From contig QBMK01000013.1 of the NCBI GenBank assembly GCA_003249035.1, positions 1 through 64,000 of the forward strand: a stretch of DNA of 64,000 bases, read 5' to 3'. Source of the stretch: Pseudanabaena sp. Its GTDB lineage: Bacteria; Cyanobacteriota; Cyanobacteriia; Pseudanabaenales; Pseudanabaenaceae. The notes beneath the pieces are model-generated. The model did no database searches, had not been told where the DNA came from, and saw only the letters and a program-made list of their open reading frames with translations. Each line of letters begins with the position of its first letter. The stretch's first letter is position 1. A program made the position numbers and the translations under genes. Shown here in pieces: positions 9,687-19,055 of the stretch.

Positions 9687-10688
9687 TTAAAGTCCAACAT
9701 CAAGCTTTCCAATCAGAATATCGTTGCGAGCCTTGTTAAACCTTTCCTCTTGCTCTGGAGTCAGAGAACCGCGGAAGGGGGCAAATCGCAGCGCTTTTTC
9801 TTTTAGACCCAATCTGTAAAGTTTTCCTTCCCACCGACCTCTCTGAGCCAAGTCTGCCGTGTTTGTTACGAGTGTAGATACATCTGAAATCACACTGGTA
9901 ACAACTTTATTTGGTGCAGCATAGTACTGATCTTTCGTCCAGCCGATCACAAACACATCAGGCTGACTAGCTACAGCTTTAATCACTTCCTCATTATGAT
10001 CTAGATTAATGATGATGAGGTCAGCACCAGCAGCGATTTGCTTGAGTGCTACTTTAGAAGCTTTATCGGTATCTGTCCATGTATATAAAAACTCGACAAT
10101 TACTTCGGCTTTGGGGTTTGCAGCCTTAACGCCTTGTTTTAAAAATTCTGCTTCTTCTTTATTAACGGGATAGGGAAATCCTGTTAGGTAAGCAATGCGA
10201 TTGGTTTTGGTCTTTAGACCTGCGGCAAAACCCGATAAATAGCCCGATTCATTCACCCGTTGGACTACTGCTCCTAAATTGCGATTATTGCCGGGATGTC
10301 CAGTCGTAATTGAAAACTTTATGCGAGGAAATTCCCTTGCCGCTGCTTCAGCAGCAGCAATAAACTCACCACCATGAAAGATAATAAAGTCAAAGTTTTG
10401 CTTGGCAAATCCTCTGGCAGTGGCAAGTGCATCTCGATCCACGATGTTGGGAGCAAAGTCAACAGTGGCTTTGTATCGTTTTTCAAGCACCTTCAGACCT
10501 TCATAGCCTGCTTGACTCCAACTATGGTCGTCAATTACACCTGGTAAAATGATCGCGGCGCGAAACTGATTGCCTGTATCTGTACTTGCTTTTTTCGCGA
10601 TTTCATCATCTGCCCACATGCAATTTGTTAGCAGTACGGCGATCAGCGCCGCAAGCGCAAAGATGATTTGAGAAGCCCTAGTCTGCAT
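9687..10688 (-). CDS. BMP-family periplasmic binding protein
   Basis: A 333-residue exported protein of the basic-membrane-protein (Med/PnrA) family, which usually binds nucleosides or related ligands for ABC transporters. The N-terminus has a basic start, a hydrophobic stretch (about 7-22) and a possible cleavage after about residue 26; a Cys at 23 sits in LTNC, a poor lipobox. Family segments such as the opening AAIILPGVIDDHSW, FIIFHGGEF and the hinge VFVIGWTKDQY are visible. No permease or ATPase follows; instead the gene is immediately upstream of the Cache adenylate cyclase. It may therefore be a sensory binding protein rather than a transport component. Ligand unknown. Confidence 0.85.
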   Translation of the reverse strand: MQTRASQIIFALAALIAVLLTNCMWADDEIAKKASTDTGNQFRAAIILPGVIDDHSWSQAGYEGLKVLEKRYKATVDFAPNIVDRDALATARGFAKQNFDFIIFHGGEFIAAAEAAAREFPRIKFSITTGHPGNNRNLGAVVQRVNESGYLSGFAAGLKTKTNRIAYLTGFPYPVNKEEAEFLKQGVKAANPKAEVIVEFLYTWTDTDKASKVALKQIAAGADLIIINLDHNEEVIKAVASQPDVFVIGWTKDQYYAAPNKVVTSVISDVSTLVTNTADLAQRGRWEGKLYRLGLKEKALRFAPFRGSLTPEQEERFNKARNDILIGKLDVGL

Positions 10689-10865
10689 ACTCCCTCCTTG
10701 CCAAATTGGTAATACAGTAACACCTCACCAATTAACTGACCAGTGCCATCATCAGCGATCGCCATTGCCATTCTTGGCTGTATTGGTGTAGCGATCGCAT
10801 TGATAACGGTATCAGCTACACATGGAATCGTCTGGAGCACGAATAAATAAAGACACTAACTTTTT

Positions 10866-12239
10866 CTAGCTTTTGACAAATTGCTTCTCAATTAATCTAG
10901 TCAGGCTATTTGTCCAATGTTGAGCTAAGTCGAGAGTTTCAGCTTCGACCATTACCCGCATCAATGGCTCTGTACCCGAAGCACGTACCAAAATTCGACC
11001 GCGATCGCCTAAATCTTGCTCGGCTAAAGCGATCGCCTGCACTAAAGCATCACAAGTCTGCCAGCTGCGACGCTGTTCGCGATCTTCCACTCGCACATTT
11101 TTGAGTAGCTGCGGATAAGGATGAAAGCTTTGATCCATTAATTCAGCCAAAGGTGCTTTTTGTTTGGCAAGAGCAGCGAGATGTATCGCCGCCAATAAGC
11201 CATCACCACTAACCGCATAGTGGCGACAGAGAACATGCCCTGACTGTTCACCACCAAGCATTGCGCCTGAACGCACCATTTCCGCATGAACATATTGATC
11301 GCCCACATCGGTGCGTACCAAATTACCACCGAGTTTTTGCCATGCCCGTTCAAAGCCGAGATTAGCCATTACAGTTGTAACGATCGCACTGTCAGGAAGT
11401 TGATTTTGTTCCATTAGCTCCTGTCCCCAAAGATACAGGATGTAATCACCATCGACGACACGCCCGTTGCTTTCGACCGCCAACACGCGATCGGCATCAC
11501 CATCAAAAGCAAAGCCCATATCAGCATGATGTTCTCTCACTGCTGCTCGTAATGGTTCAAGATGAGTGGAGCCACAATTAACATTAATGCGATCGCCATC
11601 TGGCTCGTGATGCAAGCAAATTACTTCTGCACCCAAGTTGCGGAATACTTCCAAAGAGACGCGCGTTGCCGAGCCGTACGCGAGATCAAGTACTATTTTG
11701 AGTCCGTTTAAATCTGTAGCGATCGAAGCCTGTAGAGACTCTTGATAATCGGATATTAAATGGGATTTTTCATGATATTTACCCCAATCTGTAGAGGAGT
11801 TGACCAGATCAACATGAAGTCGTGAAGCCAAAAGCAACTCAATCTCTTGTTGAGTTTCACCACAAAGTTTTACGCCATTTGCTCCGAAGAACTTAATACC
11901 ATTGTCTTCAGGAGGATTATGGCTAGCAGAAATCATTACTCCGCCAAATATTTCTGGGGAATTCGCAGTCAGATATGCCACAGCAGGCGTTGGACATAGC
12001 CCAATATGCCATACATCCCAACCCGCCGCCGTCAAACCTGCGGAAATTGCTGATGACAGCATATCGCCAGATGTCCGAGAATCTTGCCCGATCGCAATTA
12101 CATTGGCTTTATTTGACCGATCGAGTTCAACTCGTTCCTTTAAAATTTTGCCAGCACTTATCCCAACCTCTAGAGCCAGATTTGCTGTTAAAAAACTCCC
12201 AACATGACCACGAATGCCGTCTGTACCAAACAATTTCAT
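10866..12239 (-). CDS. glmM: phosphoglucosamine mutase (GlmM)
   Basis: Converts glucosamine-6-phosphate to glucosamine-1-phosphate for UDP-GlcNAc and so for peptidoglycan and lipid A. At 457 residues it is full length. The phosphoserine loop is ISASHNP with Ser106, the magnesium site is DGDADR with Asp246, Asp248 and Asp250, and the phosphate-binding [12 protein letters not shown] is near the C-terminus. It opens at FGTDGIRG as expected. Unlike many bacteria it is not beside glmS or folP. The gene is downstream of clpP on the same strand but a strong hairpin at 12276-12306 separates them, so it probably has its own promoter. The other phosphohexomutase in this window (37731-39209) is a different family member. 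Confidence 0.96.
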   Translation of the reverse strand: MKLFGTDGIRGHVGSFLTANLALEVGISAGKILKERVELDRSNKANVIAIGQDSRTSGDMLSSAISAGLTAAGWDVWHIGLCPTPAVAYLTANSPEIFGGVMISASHNPPEDNGIKFFGANGVKLCGETQQEIELLLASRLHVDLVNSSTDWGKYHEKSHLISDYQESLQASIATDLNGLKIVLDLAYGSATRVSLEVFRNLGAEVICLHHEPDGDRINVNCGSTHLEPLRAAVREHHADMGFAFDGDADRVLAVESNGRVVDGDYILYLWGQELMEQNQLPDSAIVTTVMANLGFERAWQKLGGNLVRTDVGDQYVHAEMVRSGAMLGGEQSGHVLCRHYAVSGDGLLAAIHLAALAKQKAPLAELMDQSFHPYPQLLKNVRVEDREQRRSWQTCDALVQAIALAEQDLGDRGRILVRASGTEPLMRVMVEAETLDLAQHWTNSLTRLIEKQFVKS

Positions 12240-12275
12240 AAATTAAACTCCACACACCAAAAAGCATCTAAAAAA

Positions 12276-12306
12276 ATAAGATGGCTCACTATGTGAGCCA
12301 TCTTAT
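12276..12306. terminator. hairpin after clpP
   Basis: Arms of 14 bp (ataagatggctcac and its complement) around a 3 nt loop (tat), flanked by A runs on the left and A/T on the right. It sits 9 nt past the clpP stop on the minus strand and is a likely intrinsic terminator. Confidence 0.75.
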
Positions 12307-12314
12307 AAGAAAAA

Positions 12315-12911
12315 TTACGCAGCGACTTCAAATTTTGGGCGTTGAGTTACAACTTCATCGATTAACCCATAACTCTTAGCTTCATCGGGAGCCATGAAGA
12401 AATCGCGATCGGTGTCCTCAGTAATACGATCAATTGGCTGCCCCGTATGAAAAGCCATCAACTGATTGAGACGGCTCTTGTGATAAAGAATTTCCTTGGC
12501 TTGAATTTCAATATCCGTAGCCTGCCCCTGAGCACCTCCAAGAGGTTGGTGAATCATAATGCGCGTATGTGGCAAAGATAGCCTTTTACCTTTTGCGCCA
12601 CCAGTGAGCAAAAAAGCGCCCATACTTGCAGCTAAGCCTACACAAATTGTCGAAACATCAGGACGAATATGTTGCATGGTATCGTAAATTGCCATGCCTG
12701 CGGTCACAGATCCCCCAGGAGAATTGATATATAAGAAAATATCTTTTTCAGGATCGTCTGCCTCTAGGAAAAGCAACTGCGCAACGATGATGCTAGCAAT
12801 ACTGTCATCAACCTGTTGCCCCAAAAATACGATCCGCTCCCGCAGTAGACGCGAAAAAATGTCAAAGGCTCTTTCGCCACGACCAGACTGTTCGATTACG
12901 GTTGGGATCAT
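12315..12911 (-). CDS. clpP: ATP-dependent Clp protease proteolytic subunit
   Basis: A 198-residue serine protease subunit that forms the tetradecameric degradation chamber with ClpA/C/X-type unfoldases. The catalytic triad is visible: Ser96 in GLAASMGAF, His121 in MIHQPLGG and Asp170 in TDRDFFM. The start [21 protein letters not shown]-type N-terminus is canonical. Cyanobacteria carry several clpP paralogues plus clpR; the full triad shows this is a catalytic ClpP and not ClpR. It is monocistronic, with a terminator hairpin directly after it, and not paired with clpX as in the clpP2-clpX locus. Which paralogue it is cannot be decided from sequence alone. Confidence 0.96.
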   Translation of the reverse strand: MIPTVIEQSGRGERAFDIFSRLLRERIVFLGQQVDDSIASIIVAQLLFLEADDPEKDIFLYINSPGGSVTAGMAIYDTMQHIRPDVSTICVGLAASMGAFLLTGGAKGKRLSLPHTRIMIHQPLGGAQGQATDIEIQAKEILYHKSRLNQLMAFHTGQPIDRITEDTDRDFFMAPDEAKSYGLIDEVVTQRPKFEVAA

Positions 12912-13027
12912 AATTTATTTTTACGGTTTACTCTCAGTCTATTGTACTGATATGTAATCATAGCTAACGTTTGTCTCTATTCGGATTTCACCCCGAAACT
13001 ATAGCGCTTTGGAAATAATCTAATCAC

Positions 13028-13075
13028 AAGAAGTTTTTTGTAAGTGCCGCTTCGCAACACTTACAAAAAATTTCT
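13028..13075. terminator. hairpin after the small secreted protein gene
   Basis: Arms of about 19 nt (from aagaagttttttgtaagtg to cacttacaaaaaatttctt, one mismatch) with an 11 nt loop. It is 32 nt past the stop of the gene at 13107-13421 (minus) and 117 nt upstream of the clpP start. Confidence 0.6.
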
Positions 13076-13106
13076 TAGTTTTTACCACAGAGCTTTGCAC
13101 TGTAAT

Positions 13107-13421
13107 TTAATCGTGCCGATCGCGATAGATTGCTCTAGAAACTCGATTTTGAGCATTGGTCAAACGGGCGGCTTCTTTACGACTTAAACTACCGTCACTA
13201 ATATAGAAACGACGTTGAGCAGCAATTTTCGCCTCTCTTGCTTGCAAGTTTCTATATTCTTGCTGGCTGATCGTGCCTTGCTGCACACCGTTATAAATGC
13301 GCTGTTCTTGATTGACTTGACGAACGCGGATTTCTCCCGCCGATGCGGAACTTGGGTTAAGAAATGCGATCGCGCTGACAATAGAAGTAGCGGCAAAAAT
13401 AGGCAAAATTAGGTTTTTCAT
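13107..13421 (-). CDS. small secreted hypothetical protein
   Basis: A 104-residue protein of unknown function with a clear signal peptide: MKNLILPIF, a hydrophobic core to about residue 22 and a likely cleavage near SASAG at 25-29. The mature part is basic and made of two similar helix-turn-helix-like units: one contains RIYNGVQQGTISQQEYRNL, the other FYISDGSLSRKEAARL, each followed by charged residues. This resembles small periplasmic proteins in many bacteria whose units read roughly IxxGxxxGxLTxxEaxrL. It is likely periplasmic; no catalytic motif is visible. It is transcribed alone with its own hairpin terminator. Confidence 0.7.
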   Translation of the reverse strand: MKNLILPIFAATSIVSAIAFLNPSSASAGEIRVRQVNQEQRIYNGVQQGTISQQEYRNLQAREAKIAAQRRFYISDGSLSRKEAARLTNAQNRVSRAIYRDRHD

Positions 13422-13661
13422 GATGCTCCCTTTAACTGCTGGTATTGAATAAATCGCTTAACTAGCTACTCTGATTTAGACAGTTACCTTCGGTCAAAAG
13501 GTTCAAACCAAACCATAAAAACCAGAAGCTAAAGGCGACGCTTTGCTCCGCTTCTAAATTATGCAACCGCTAGAGCGATCGCCCCACAAGATGTTCTAAG
13601 ATCCTTTAGACTGAAATAACTCAAAGATTTTCTGTTTGTTCTTCAAATATTTTCAAAGCTA

Positions 13662-14102
13662 ATGTCAAGCCCGACCCATTTACCTGAAGCCATTGATCGC
13701 ATTGTCCAACGATTTCAAAGGCTCTCCGATCCAAAACAACGTTACGAACAATTAATTTTGTACGGAAAAAAACTAGCCGTATTTCCAGATGCTCTCAAAA
13801 TACCTGAAAACAAGGTGCAGGGTTGTGTTTCTCAGGTATTTGTAGTGGCAGAATTAGACAAAAATGAGCATGTAGTTTTTACTGGAGACTCTGATGCTTT
13901 GATTAGCAAGGGTTTCTTGGGCTTATTGTCAGTCTGTATGAGCGGTTTAACCCAAAAAGAGATTGAATCGTTAACACCTGATTTTATAAAAGACACGGGT
14001 TTAGTGGCTAGTCTTACACCTTCCCGCGCCAATGGGTTTTATAACGTATTCCAGAAAATGCAACAGCAAGCGATCAAAATTGAACTACCAAGTGTTCGCT
14101 AA
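13662..14102 (+). CDS. sufE: cysteine desulfuration protein SufE
   Basis: Accepts persulfide sulfur from the cysteine desulfurase SufS and activates it, feeding Fe-S cluster assembly. The 146-residue length is typical. The active cysteine is Cys55 in KVQGCVSQVF, in the loop and position expected for SufE; the C-terminal segment SLTPSRANGFYNVF is also a family hallmark. In cyanobacteria sufE is generally unlinked to sufBCDS, as here. It converges with the alcohol dehydrogenase gene and shares a bidirectional hairpin at 14147-14173. Confidence 0.95.
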   Translation: MSSPTHLPEAIDRIVQRFQRLSDPKQRYEQLILYGKKLAVFPDALKIPENKVQGCVSQVFVVAELDKNEHVVFTGDSDALISKGFLGLLSVCMSGLTQKEIESLTPDFIKDTGLVASLTPSRANGFYNVFQKMQQQAIKIELPSVR

Positions 14103-14173
14103 TATTTTGGTAGCTAAAGTTAATGAACAGCACCTACCAAAATATTAAAAAGCCTCGCGATGCGAGGCTTTTT
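14101..14173. terminator. double hairpin between convergent genes
   Basis: Two successive stem-loops: aatattttggtag (14101-14113) pairs with 14134-14146, overlapping the sufE stop; then a 12 bp stem (14147-14158 with 14162-14173) around loop gat with A and T runs on either side. The second is a classical bidirectional intrinsic terminator for sufE and the dehydrogenase gene. Confidence 0.85.
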
Positions 14174-14175
14174 GT

Positions 14176-15282
14176 TTAGACAGAAACCAGAATTGGGCTA
14201 GTCGTTGATACCATTGCTGCGAGAACTTGGCTAGGCGACACCCCAAATGGCAACCGATGAATATCTGAATCTGGCTGACAGGCTATTTCGGAAATCTTCT
14301 CTAGCTCAGCTAAGGTAACTAGACTTAAGCCAAGATCAGCAAGACTAGTGGGTAAGCCAATCTCTTGATAAAACTTCAGCAACTGATGACGTGATGAGGC
14401 AGCTAGTTGATTGCCTTGAAATTCTTCTAACCTCAGTTGTACCAGAATGCCATAGGCTACTTTCTCACCATGAAGTATGCCGTGAGTGTGATGAGAATGC
14501 GTAAGGGCATTGTGGACAGCATGAGCTGCGACCGTCCTGCAATTTGCGCCACCGATTCCACCGATCGCACCCGCTAAACATACTGTGGCATCAACAACTT
14601 CGCACCAGATGGGGCTATTGGGATTAGCGATCGCCTCAGCCGACTTTTGAAACAAAATATCACGTAAAATTCTCGCTTCTTGGACAGCCGCAATTACCAT
14701 TGTTTTATTGCTGCTGCCACTACTTACTGTGGACTCGTACCACTTAGCGATCGCATCACCAATTCCTGAAACTAGTGTACGTTTAGGAGCACTGGCGATT
14801 ACGTCATAATCGACGAGCATCATGTCTGGACAGCGATCCAAGGTCACGTCATAGCTAAATGCGCCATCAGCATCATAGACATTGCTTAAGGCTGTCCATG
14901 CGGCACAGGTTGCGCCTGTCGTGGGAACAGAGACGATTGGTAACCTGCTCTGATGTGCGGTCAGTTTGGCAGTATCCAAAACCTTGCCGCCACCGATACC
15001 AACGATTACGTTTGGCTTTTCTTGTTGAACGATTTGGCGCAACATCTTCAGATTTTCATCAGTGCAATCTGAGATCGCAGGTGTGTTAATAATTTCTAGA
15101 TCAGGATTGCTCAAATAACCTGCGGTGACTTGGTTTGCTGTGTTCCCAGAAATTACTAGAGCTTTATTTCCATAGCGCAATAAATATTGTGGGAGTTGCG
15201 ATAAAATCCCGTTTCCCCGTAAAAGTTGTGCTGGTGCGATCGCTAAGATCGGCAATGCTTCCACTGTGAGTGTGTCTGACAT
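14176..15282 (-). CDS. iron-containing alcohol/glycerol dehydrogenase family
   Basis: A 368-residue NAD(P)-dependent metal dehydrogenase related to glycerol dehydrogenase (GldA). The nucleotide-binding GIGGGKVLDTAK is at about 95-106, PTTGATCAAW at about 120-129 and the metal ligands are probably Asp176 (GIGDAIAKWYE), a His in AAHAVHNAL (His254 or His257) and His271 in LHGEKVA. Several histidines cluster at 262-271. The gene is monocistronic. The true substrate is unknown: cyanobacterial members are annotated loosely as glycerol dehydrogenase, but glycerol-1-phosphate and other polyol substrates cannot be excluded. Confidence 0.85.
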   Translation of the reverse strand: MSDTLTVEALPILAIAPAQLLRGNGILSQLPQYLLRYGNKALVISGNTANQVTAGYLSNPDLEIINTPAISDCTDENLKMLRQIVQQEKPNVIVGIGGGKVLDTAKLTAHQSRLPIVSVPTTGATCAAWTALSNVYDADGAFSYDVTLDRCPDMMLVDYDVIASAPKRTLVSGIGDAIAKWYESTVSSGSSNKTMVIAAVQEARILRDILFQKSAEAIANPNSPIWCEVVDATVCLAGAIGGIGGANCRTVAAHAVHNALTHSHHTHGILHGEKVAYGILVQLRLEEFQGNQLAASSRHQLLKFYQEIGLPTSLADLGLSLVTLAELEKISEIACQPDSDIHRLPFGVSPSQVLAAMVSTTSPILVSV

Positions 15283-15428
15283 TTAGGTTAAGACATGGTA
15301 AACATATATCCTATTCTATCTCTTTGCTCCTAAATCTGCCAATGCTATAGCTCTGACTTTAGCGTCATGAGTTTAAAGGCAAGGTAAACTTATGGTCAGG
15401 ATATGCAGCAATCTAAAAAATTAATCTA

Positions 15429-17504
15429 ATGTCAAAACCATTGAAAAAGCTCACTTCTAAAATTTGGTTTTCCATCTATCTAAGCGCTGTTTTTGTCGCT
15501 CTAGAACTAGCATCAGGGTCAACCAAAACAGCGATCGCTCAAAAGTCTCTGCCAAAATCCCCAGACCGTAACGAAGATTGCGAAATCCTGATCGTGGGTG
15601 GTGGTGTAGCAGGTACAGCAGCGGCTTACGAAGGACTGCTAGCAGGGCGCACTGTCTGCATGACAGAGATTACAGATTGGATTGGTGGACAGATTACCTC
15701 TCAGGGTACTTCCGCATTAGATGAAGCTAAGAAACAGCGCAATCTTTGGTTCTTCCCTCAAGGATATACAGAGTTTCGGAAGCGAATTGAACAGAATTAT
15801 GGGAAGTTAAATGCAGGAGATTGTTGGGTTAGCGTTTCTTGTTTTATTCCCAATACCGCGCAGCAAATACTAGTGGGAATGTTGCAAGAAGCAGCTCAAA
15901 AAGGCAATGGCAAGTTGAAATGGTTTCCAAATACCGTAATTAAGAAACTAGAGATGAGTGCGGATGGTAAATTGATCAATGGCGCGATCGCAATCCAACA
16001 TCGTTCTGCACCAAATACGCCGCAACTAAATACTGAGCCACTCTCACAAATTATTGATGACGCATATCGCTACGAGAACTCGCCACGCTTGCAAAAAAGC
16101 ATTATTCGCTTTGTTCCTTTAGTTACCGAAAAGACTCAATTGCAAAAACGTCCTAGTGATTGGTTTGTGATTGACTCGACGGAAACAGGAGAAATTATTG
16201 CCCTAGCCGATGTTCCCTATCGCTTGGGCATCGATCCGCGATCGCATCTCAATCCATCCTCACCTGTAACAGCAAATGATGCCTATTGCACGCAGGGCTT
16301 TACCTATACCTTTGCGATGGAGCAAACCAAAGAGGCACAGCCACAAAAGAAGCCCGAATCTTACGATCGCTATCTACCATATTACGGTTCTGACCCGAAG
16401 CCAAATCTCGCCAACTTTGACACGATCTTTACCTATCGCCGTATCTGGAGTGCTGAATCAGAAAATACTAAAAAGAATGCTTTTGGCGTTTCTGCCATGA
16501 AAGCGGGTGATATCTCTATGCAGAACTGGGTATGGGGCAATGACTATCGTCCAGGGACAGACAAAGATAATCTTATTTATTCTCCTGAGCAATTGAAGAA
16601 ATCTGGTCAACTAGAGCCAAATGGATGGATGGGCGGCTTGCGTACAGAAACCCTTAAGAGTGGAGAAGAAATCGCGCTTGGCTTCTATTATTGGCTGGTT
16701 GATGGAACAACTGATTCGCAACAAAAAACCGATTGGAAAAAGCCATTTCCTAATCACCGTTTACTAACTGGATTTGACTCACCAATGGGAACTTTGCATG
16801 GATTATCCAAATATCCTTACATTCGAGAATCAAGGCGAATTATCGGTCGTCCTTCCTATGGATATTCTGAAGGATTTAGCATGTCAGAAATTGATGTCTC
16901 ACAGGTTGATTTTAGTACTGAGCTTTATCAAAATAAACTTTCAGACACAACCTACCGCAACTTATGGAAAGCTTTATCTGGTTTAGAAGCAGCTAGCGCT
17001 ATTAGGAATAATACTGAGCCAAACAAAATCTCTCGTCGTACCCGTTCGACGATCTATCCTGATGCGATTGGCATTGCTCAATATTATCTAGACTTCCATC
17101 CTTGCTTGACTGAATATCCGGTTGAGAAAGCAGGAAATACTGAACGCGCAGGAGTTCGCAATGGTCATGGACCAGCATTCCCAGGTCAAATCCCATTGCG
17201 ATCGCTAATTCCTCAGAAAATCGATAATCTCATCGTGTCTGGCAAAAATATTGCCTTTAGTTATATCGTTGCTGCAGGCTATCGTGTCCATTCCTACGAG
17301 TGGTCTGTGGGAGCCGCCGCAGGGACAACTGCTTCTTTTGCATTGTCTGAAGGAATTTTGCCCTATCAACTAATCGATGGCTTGCCGAGGGTAAATCCTA
17401 TGCTTACTCAATTACAGCAGTTGTTAGCAAAAAACAATAATCCGATCGCTTTTCCCGACACTTCTATTTTTAATCTCAATTGGAGTGATTGGAAAATTTG
17501 GTAA
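15429..17504 (+). CDS. secreted FAD-dependent oxidoreductase
   Basis: A 691-residue flavoprotein with an export signal: basic start, hydrophobic helix at about 13-27 and likely cleavage near AIAQ at 35-38. The dinucleotide-binding motif ILIVGGGVAGTAAAYEG (about 53-69) is followed by DWIGGQITSQG, a signature of the FAD-dependent oxidoreductase group often found in cyanobacterial and planctomycete genomes. The C-terminal NLIVSGKNIAFSYIVAAGYR is the second FAD-contacting segment. No Tat twin-arginine is present, which is unusual for an exported protein with a folded flavin, so cofactor loading would have to happen outside or the N-terminus may be an anchor. Substrate unknown. Confidence 0.82.
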   Translation: MSKPLKKLTSKIWFSIYLSAVFVALELASGSTKTAIAQKSLPKSPDRNEDCEILIVGGGVAGTAAAYEGLLAGRTVCMTEITDWIGGQITSQGTSALDEAKKQRNLWFFPQGYTEFRKRIEQNYGKLNAGDCWVSVSCFIPNTAQQILVGMLQEAAQKGNGKLKWFPNTVIKKLEMSADGKLINGAIAIQHRSAPNTPQLNTEPLSQIIDDAYRYENSPRLQKSIIRFVPLVTEKTQLQKRPSDWFVIDSTETGEIIALADVPYRLGIDPRSHLNPSSPVTANDAYCTQGFTYTFAMEQTKEAQPQKKPESYDRYLPYYGSDPKPNLANFDTIFTYRRIWSAESENTKKNAFGVSAMKAGDISMQNWVWGNDYRPGTDKDNLIYSPEQLKKSGQLEPNGWMGGLRTETLKSGEEIALGFYYWLVDGTTDSQQKTDWKKPFPNHRLLTGFDSPMGTLHGLSKYPYIRESRRIIGRPSYGYSEGFSMSEIDVSQVDFSTELYQNKLSDTTYRNLWKALSGLEAASAIRNNTEPNKISRRTRSTIYPDAIGIAQYYLDFHPCLTEYPVEKAGNTERAGVRNGHGPAFPGQIPLRSLIPQKIDNLIVSGKNIAFSYIVAAGYRVHSYEWSVGAAAGTTASFALSEGILPYQLIDGLPRVNPMLTQLQQLLAKNNNPIAFPDTSIFNLNWSDWKIW

Positions 17505-17560
17505 AAGTCAAAAAAGACAAAGCGCCCGCTATAGGGGCGCTTTATCTTTTTTGGCTTTTA
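17503..17560. terminator. bidirectional hairpin
   Basis: Long imperfect stem: aaaagtcaaaaaagacaaag... pairs with ...ctttatcttttttggctttt around a gcgcccg/ggggcgc core. It starts on the stop codon of the flavoprotein gene and precedes the stop of the GAF gene (minus), so it can serve both. Confidence 0.75.
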
Positions 17561-17579
17561 CAGCGCTTTGTGCTCAAGA

Positions 17580-18122
17580 TCACGCATCACTAATTGATGG
17601 AGCAAAAGCCAGATCATTAGAATATTGGCGAATTAAGTCAATATCTGAGATTTTCCATGCTCTGACATCTTGACAATGATGTCCAACTAATAGTCCCCAT
17701 AGCTTGCCATGAGTTAAAACTGGTGCAACTAAATTTGAGCGCACTTGCATACCTCTCAAAAAATCTTGATGGCAAGCACTAATGGTCGCCTTCTCAATAT
17801 CATCAGTAGCCTTTATACGTCCCTCCAAATAAAGCCCCGCATATTCTAGATTGAAGCAGTCATCACCCCCCGTTGAACCAATGATCGAATACTTATGCTC
17901 ACTGATAGCTTCAAAGGTTACTTGTCCTTTCCATTGAGTGTAGAAATAGTACAAAACCACTCGATCAACATTAAGACTCTCTCTAAGCTTTTGTAGAGCA
18001 TCACTAACAACTCGATCTTGTTGTAGCTTGTTGGTAATCCGACTTAAAACTGAACTCAAATCGCGATTGGCAGGATTCATTGTGGCAATAGAAATGGTTA
18101 AATCTGTATTTACGACGGACAA
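17580..18122 (-). CDS. single-GAF protein with DXCF cyanobacteriochrome motifs
   Basis: A 180-residue protein that is essentially one GAF domain (about 30-170). It carries Asp87-Asp88-Cys89-Phe90, matching the DXCF motif that supplies the second chromophore-linked cysteine in blue/green-type cyanobacteriochromes, and Cys117-His118 in ISACHQDFLRGMQV, the place of the canonical bilin-binding Cys. The following LVAPVLTHGKLWGLLVGHHC matches the conserved end of bilin-binding GAF domains. There is no kinase, PAS, GGDEF or methyl-accepting output, so if bilin is bound the protein would signal by contact. An alternative start is Met15. It is monocistronic, divergent from recO. Bilin binding is inferred, not shown. 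Confidence 0.75.
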   Translation of the reverse strand: MSVVNTDLTISIATMNPANRDLSSVLSRITNKLQQDRVVSDALQKLRESLNVDRVVLYYFYTQWKGQVTFEAISEHKYSIIGSTGGDDCFNLEYAGLYLEGRIKATDDIEKATISACHQDFLRGMQVRSNLVAPVLTHGKLWGLLVGHHCQDVRAWKISDIDLIRQYSNDLAFAPSISDA

Positions 18123-18203
18123 ATAAACAAATCAGTGACTGATCTAATATAAAACAACCGATGATTGTTATTTTAGTCTATTTACCTTAGCCACGAACCC
18201 AAA

Positions 18204-19055
18204 TTGCCCAAAGAATATCGAGCCACAGGAATAAATCTCAAGGGGATGCCCTTGGGTGAAAACGATCGTCTATTGACGATCCTCACCAAAGAGCATGGCT
18301 TGATCAGAGCTGTTGCCGCAGGAGCGAGAAAACATCGCTCGGCAATGGCAGGGCGATCGGGCTTATTTGTGGTGAATGATTTACAGATCGCCGTAGGTCG
18401 CAATATGGATCGCATTAAAAATGCTGAAGTGATGCAATCTTTTGTCGGTTTGGGGAAAACTCTCGCTAAGCTCACCGCAGCCCAATATTTGTCTGAAATC
18501 GCCCTAATGCAGGCATTATCCGCCCAACCCCAAGAAGAGCTATTTTTATTACTAGTCGAACATCTAAATCGCATTCAGGATGCTGAAAATAAAAATGTGC
18601 TAGCACACTTAAATCATGGCATCTATCACTTATTAGCGATCGCAGGATTTGCGCCCCAAGTTCATAGTTGTTGTGTTACTCAAATCCCAGTAATTGCCAA
18701 ACGTGAAATTCCAAAATGGAAAGCAGGATTTAGTATTGTCGGTGGTGGGGTAATCGACCTCGAAAATGACATGCTAAGGGACGGTAATCCGAACGAAGAT
18801 CGCCTTCAGAGTGAAGCAATTAGTAATGAAACGATGAATGATGTTATCCATAACCGCATCAGTCATTACCTAACAGCGCCTGAACTTCTAGCAATGCAAG
18901 AACTTGCACAAATTGATTTAGCAGATAATATTTTAGAAACGCATACGACAGATTGGCTCACAGTTGAAAGATTGTTACGAGCCTATGCACAGTATCATTT
19001 TGATAGACCAATCCAGTCCTCGGCTCTGATTGATAACTGTTTTTTTAATATATGA
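18204..19055 (+). CDS. recO: DNA repair protein RecO
   Basis: RecO helps load RecA at single-stranded gaps with RecR and RecF. The 283-residue protein has the N-terminal OB fold with YRATGINLKGMPLGENDRLL, the usual family opening, followed by GLIRAVAAGARK. The frame has no ATG in this region; the TTG at 18204 gives exactly the family N-terminus, so TTG initiation is likely. The zinc-binding tetracysteine of some RecO proteins is not evident; only one CC pair (VHSCCVTQ) is seen. The stop overlaps the ATG of the MFS gene in an ATGA, so the two are translationally coupled. Confidence 0.93.
   Translation: MPKEYRATGINLKGMPLGENDRLLTILTKEHGLIRAVAAGARKHRSAMAGRSGLFVVNDLQIAVGRNMDRIKNAEVMQSFVGLGKTLAKLTAAQYLSEIALMQALSAQPQEELFLLLVEHLNRIQDAENKNVLAHLNHGIYHLLAIAGFAPQVHSCCVTQIPVIAKREIPKWKAGFSIVGGGVIDLENDMLRDGNPNEDRLQSEAISNETMNDVIHNRISHYLTAPELLAMQELAQIDLADNILETHTTDWLTVERLLRAYAQYHFDRPIQSSALIDNCFFNI

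Noticed and set aside
10643-10840. 65-codon frame overlapping the BMP-family gene start
   Set aside because: Out of frame with the exported BMP protein whose signal peptide is clear; no family match.
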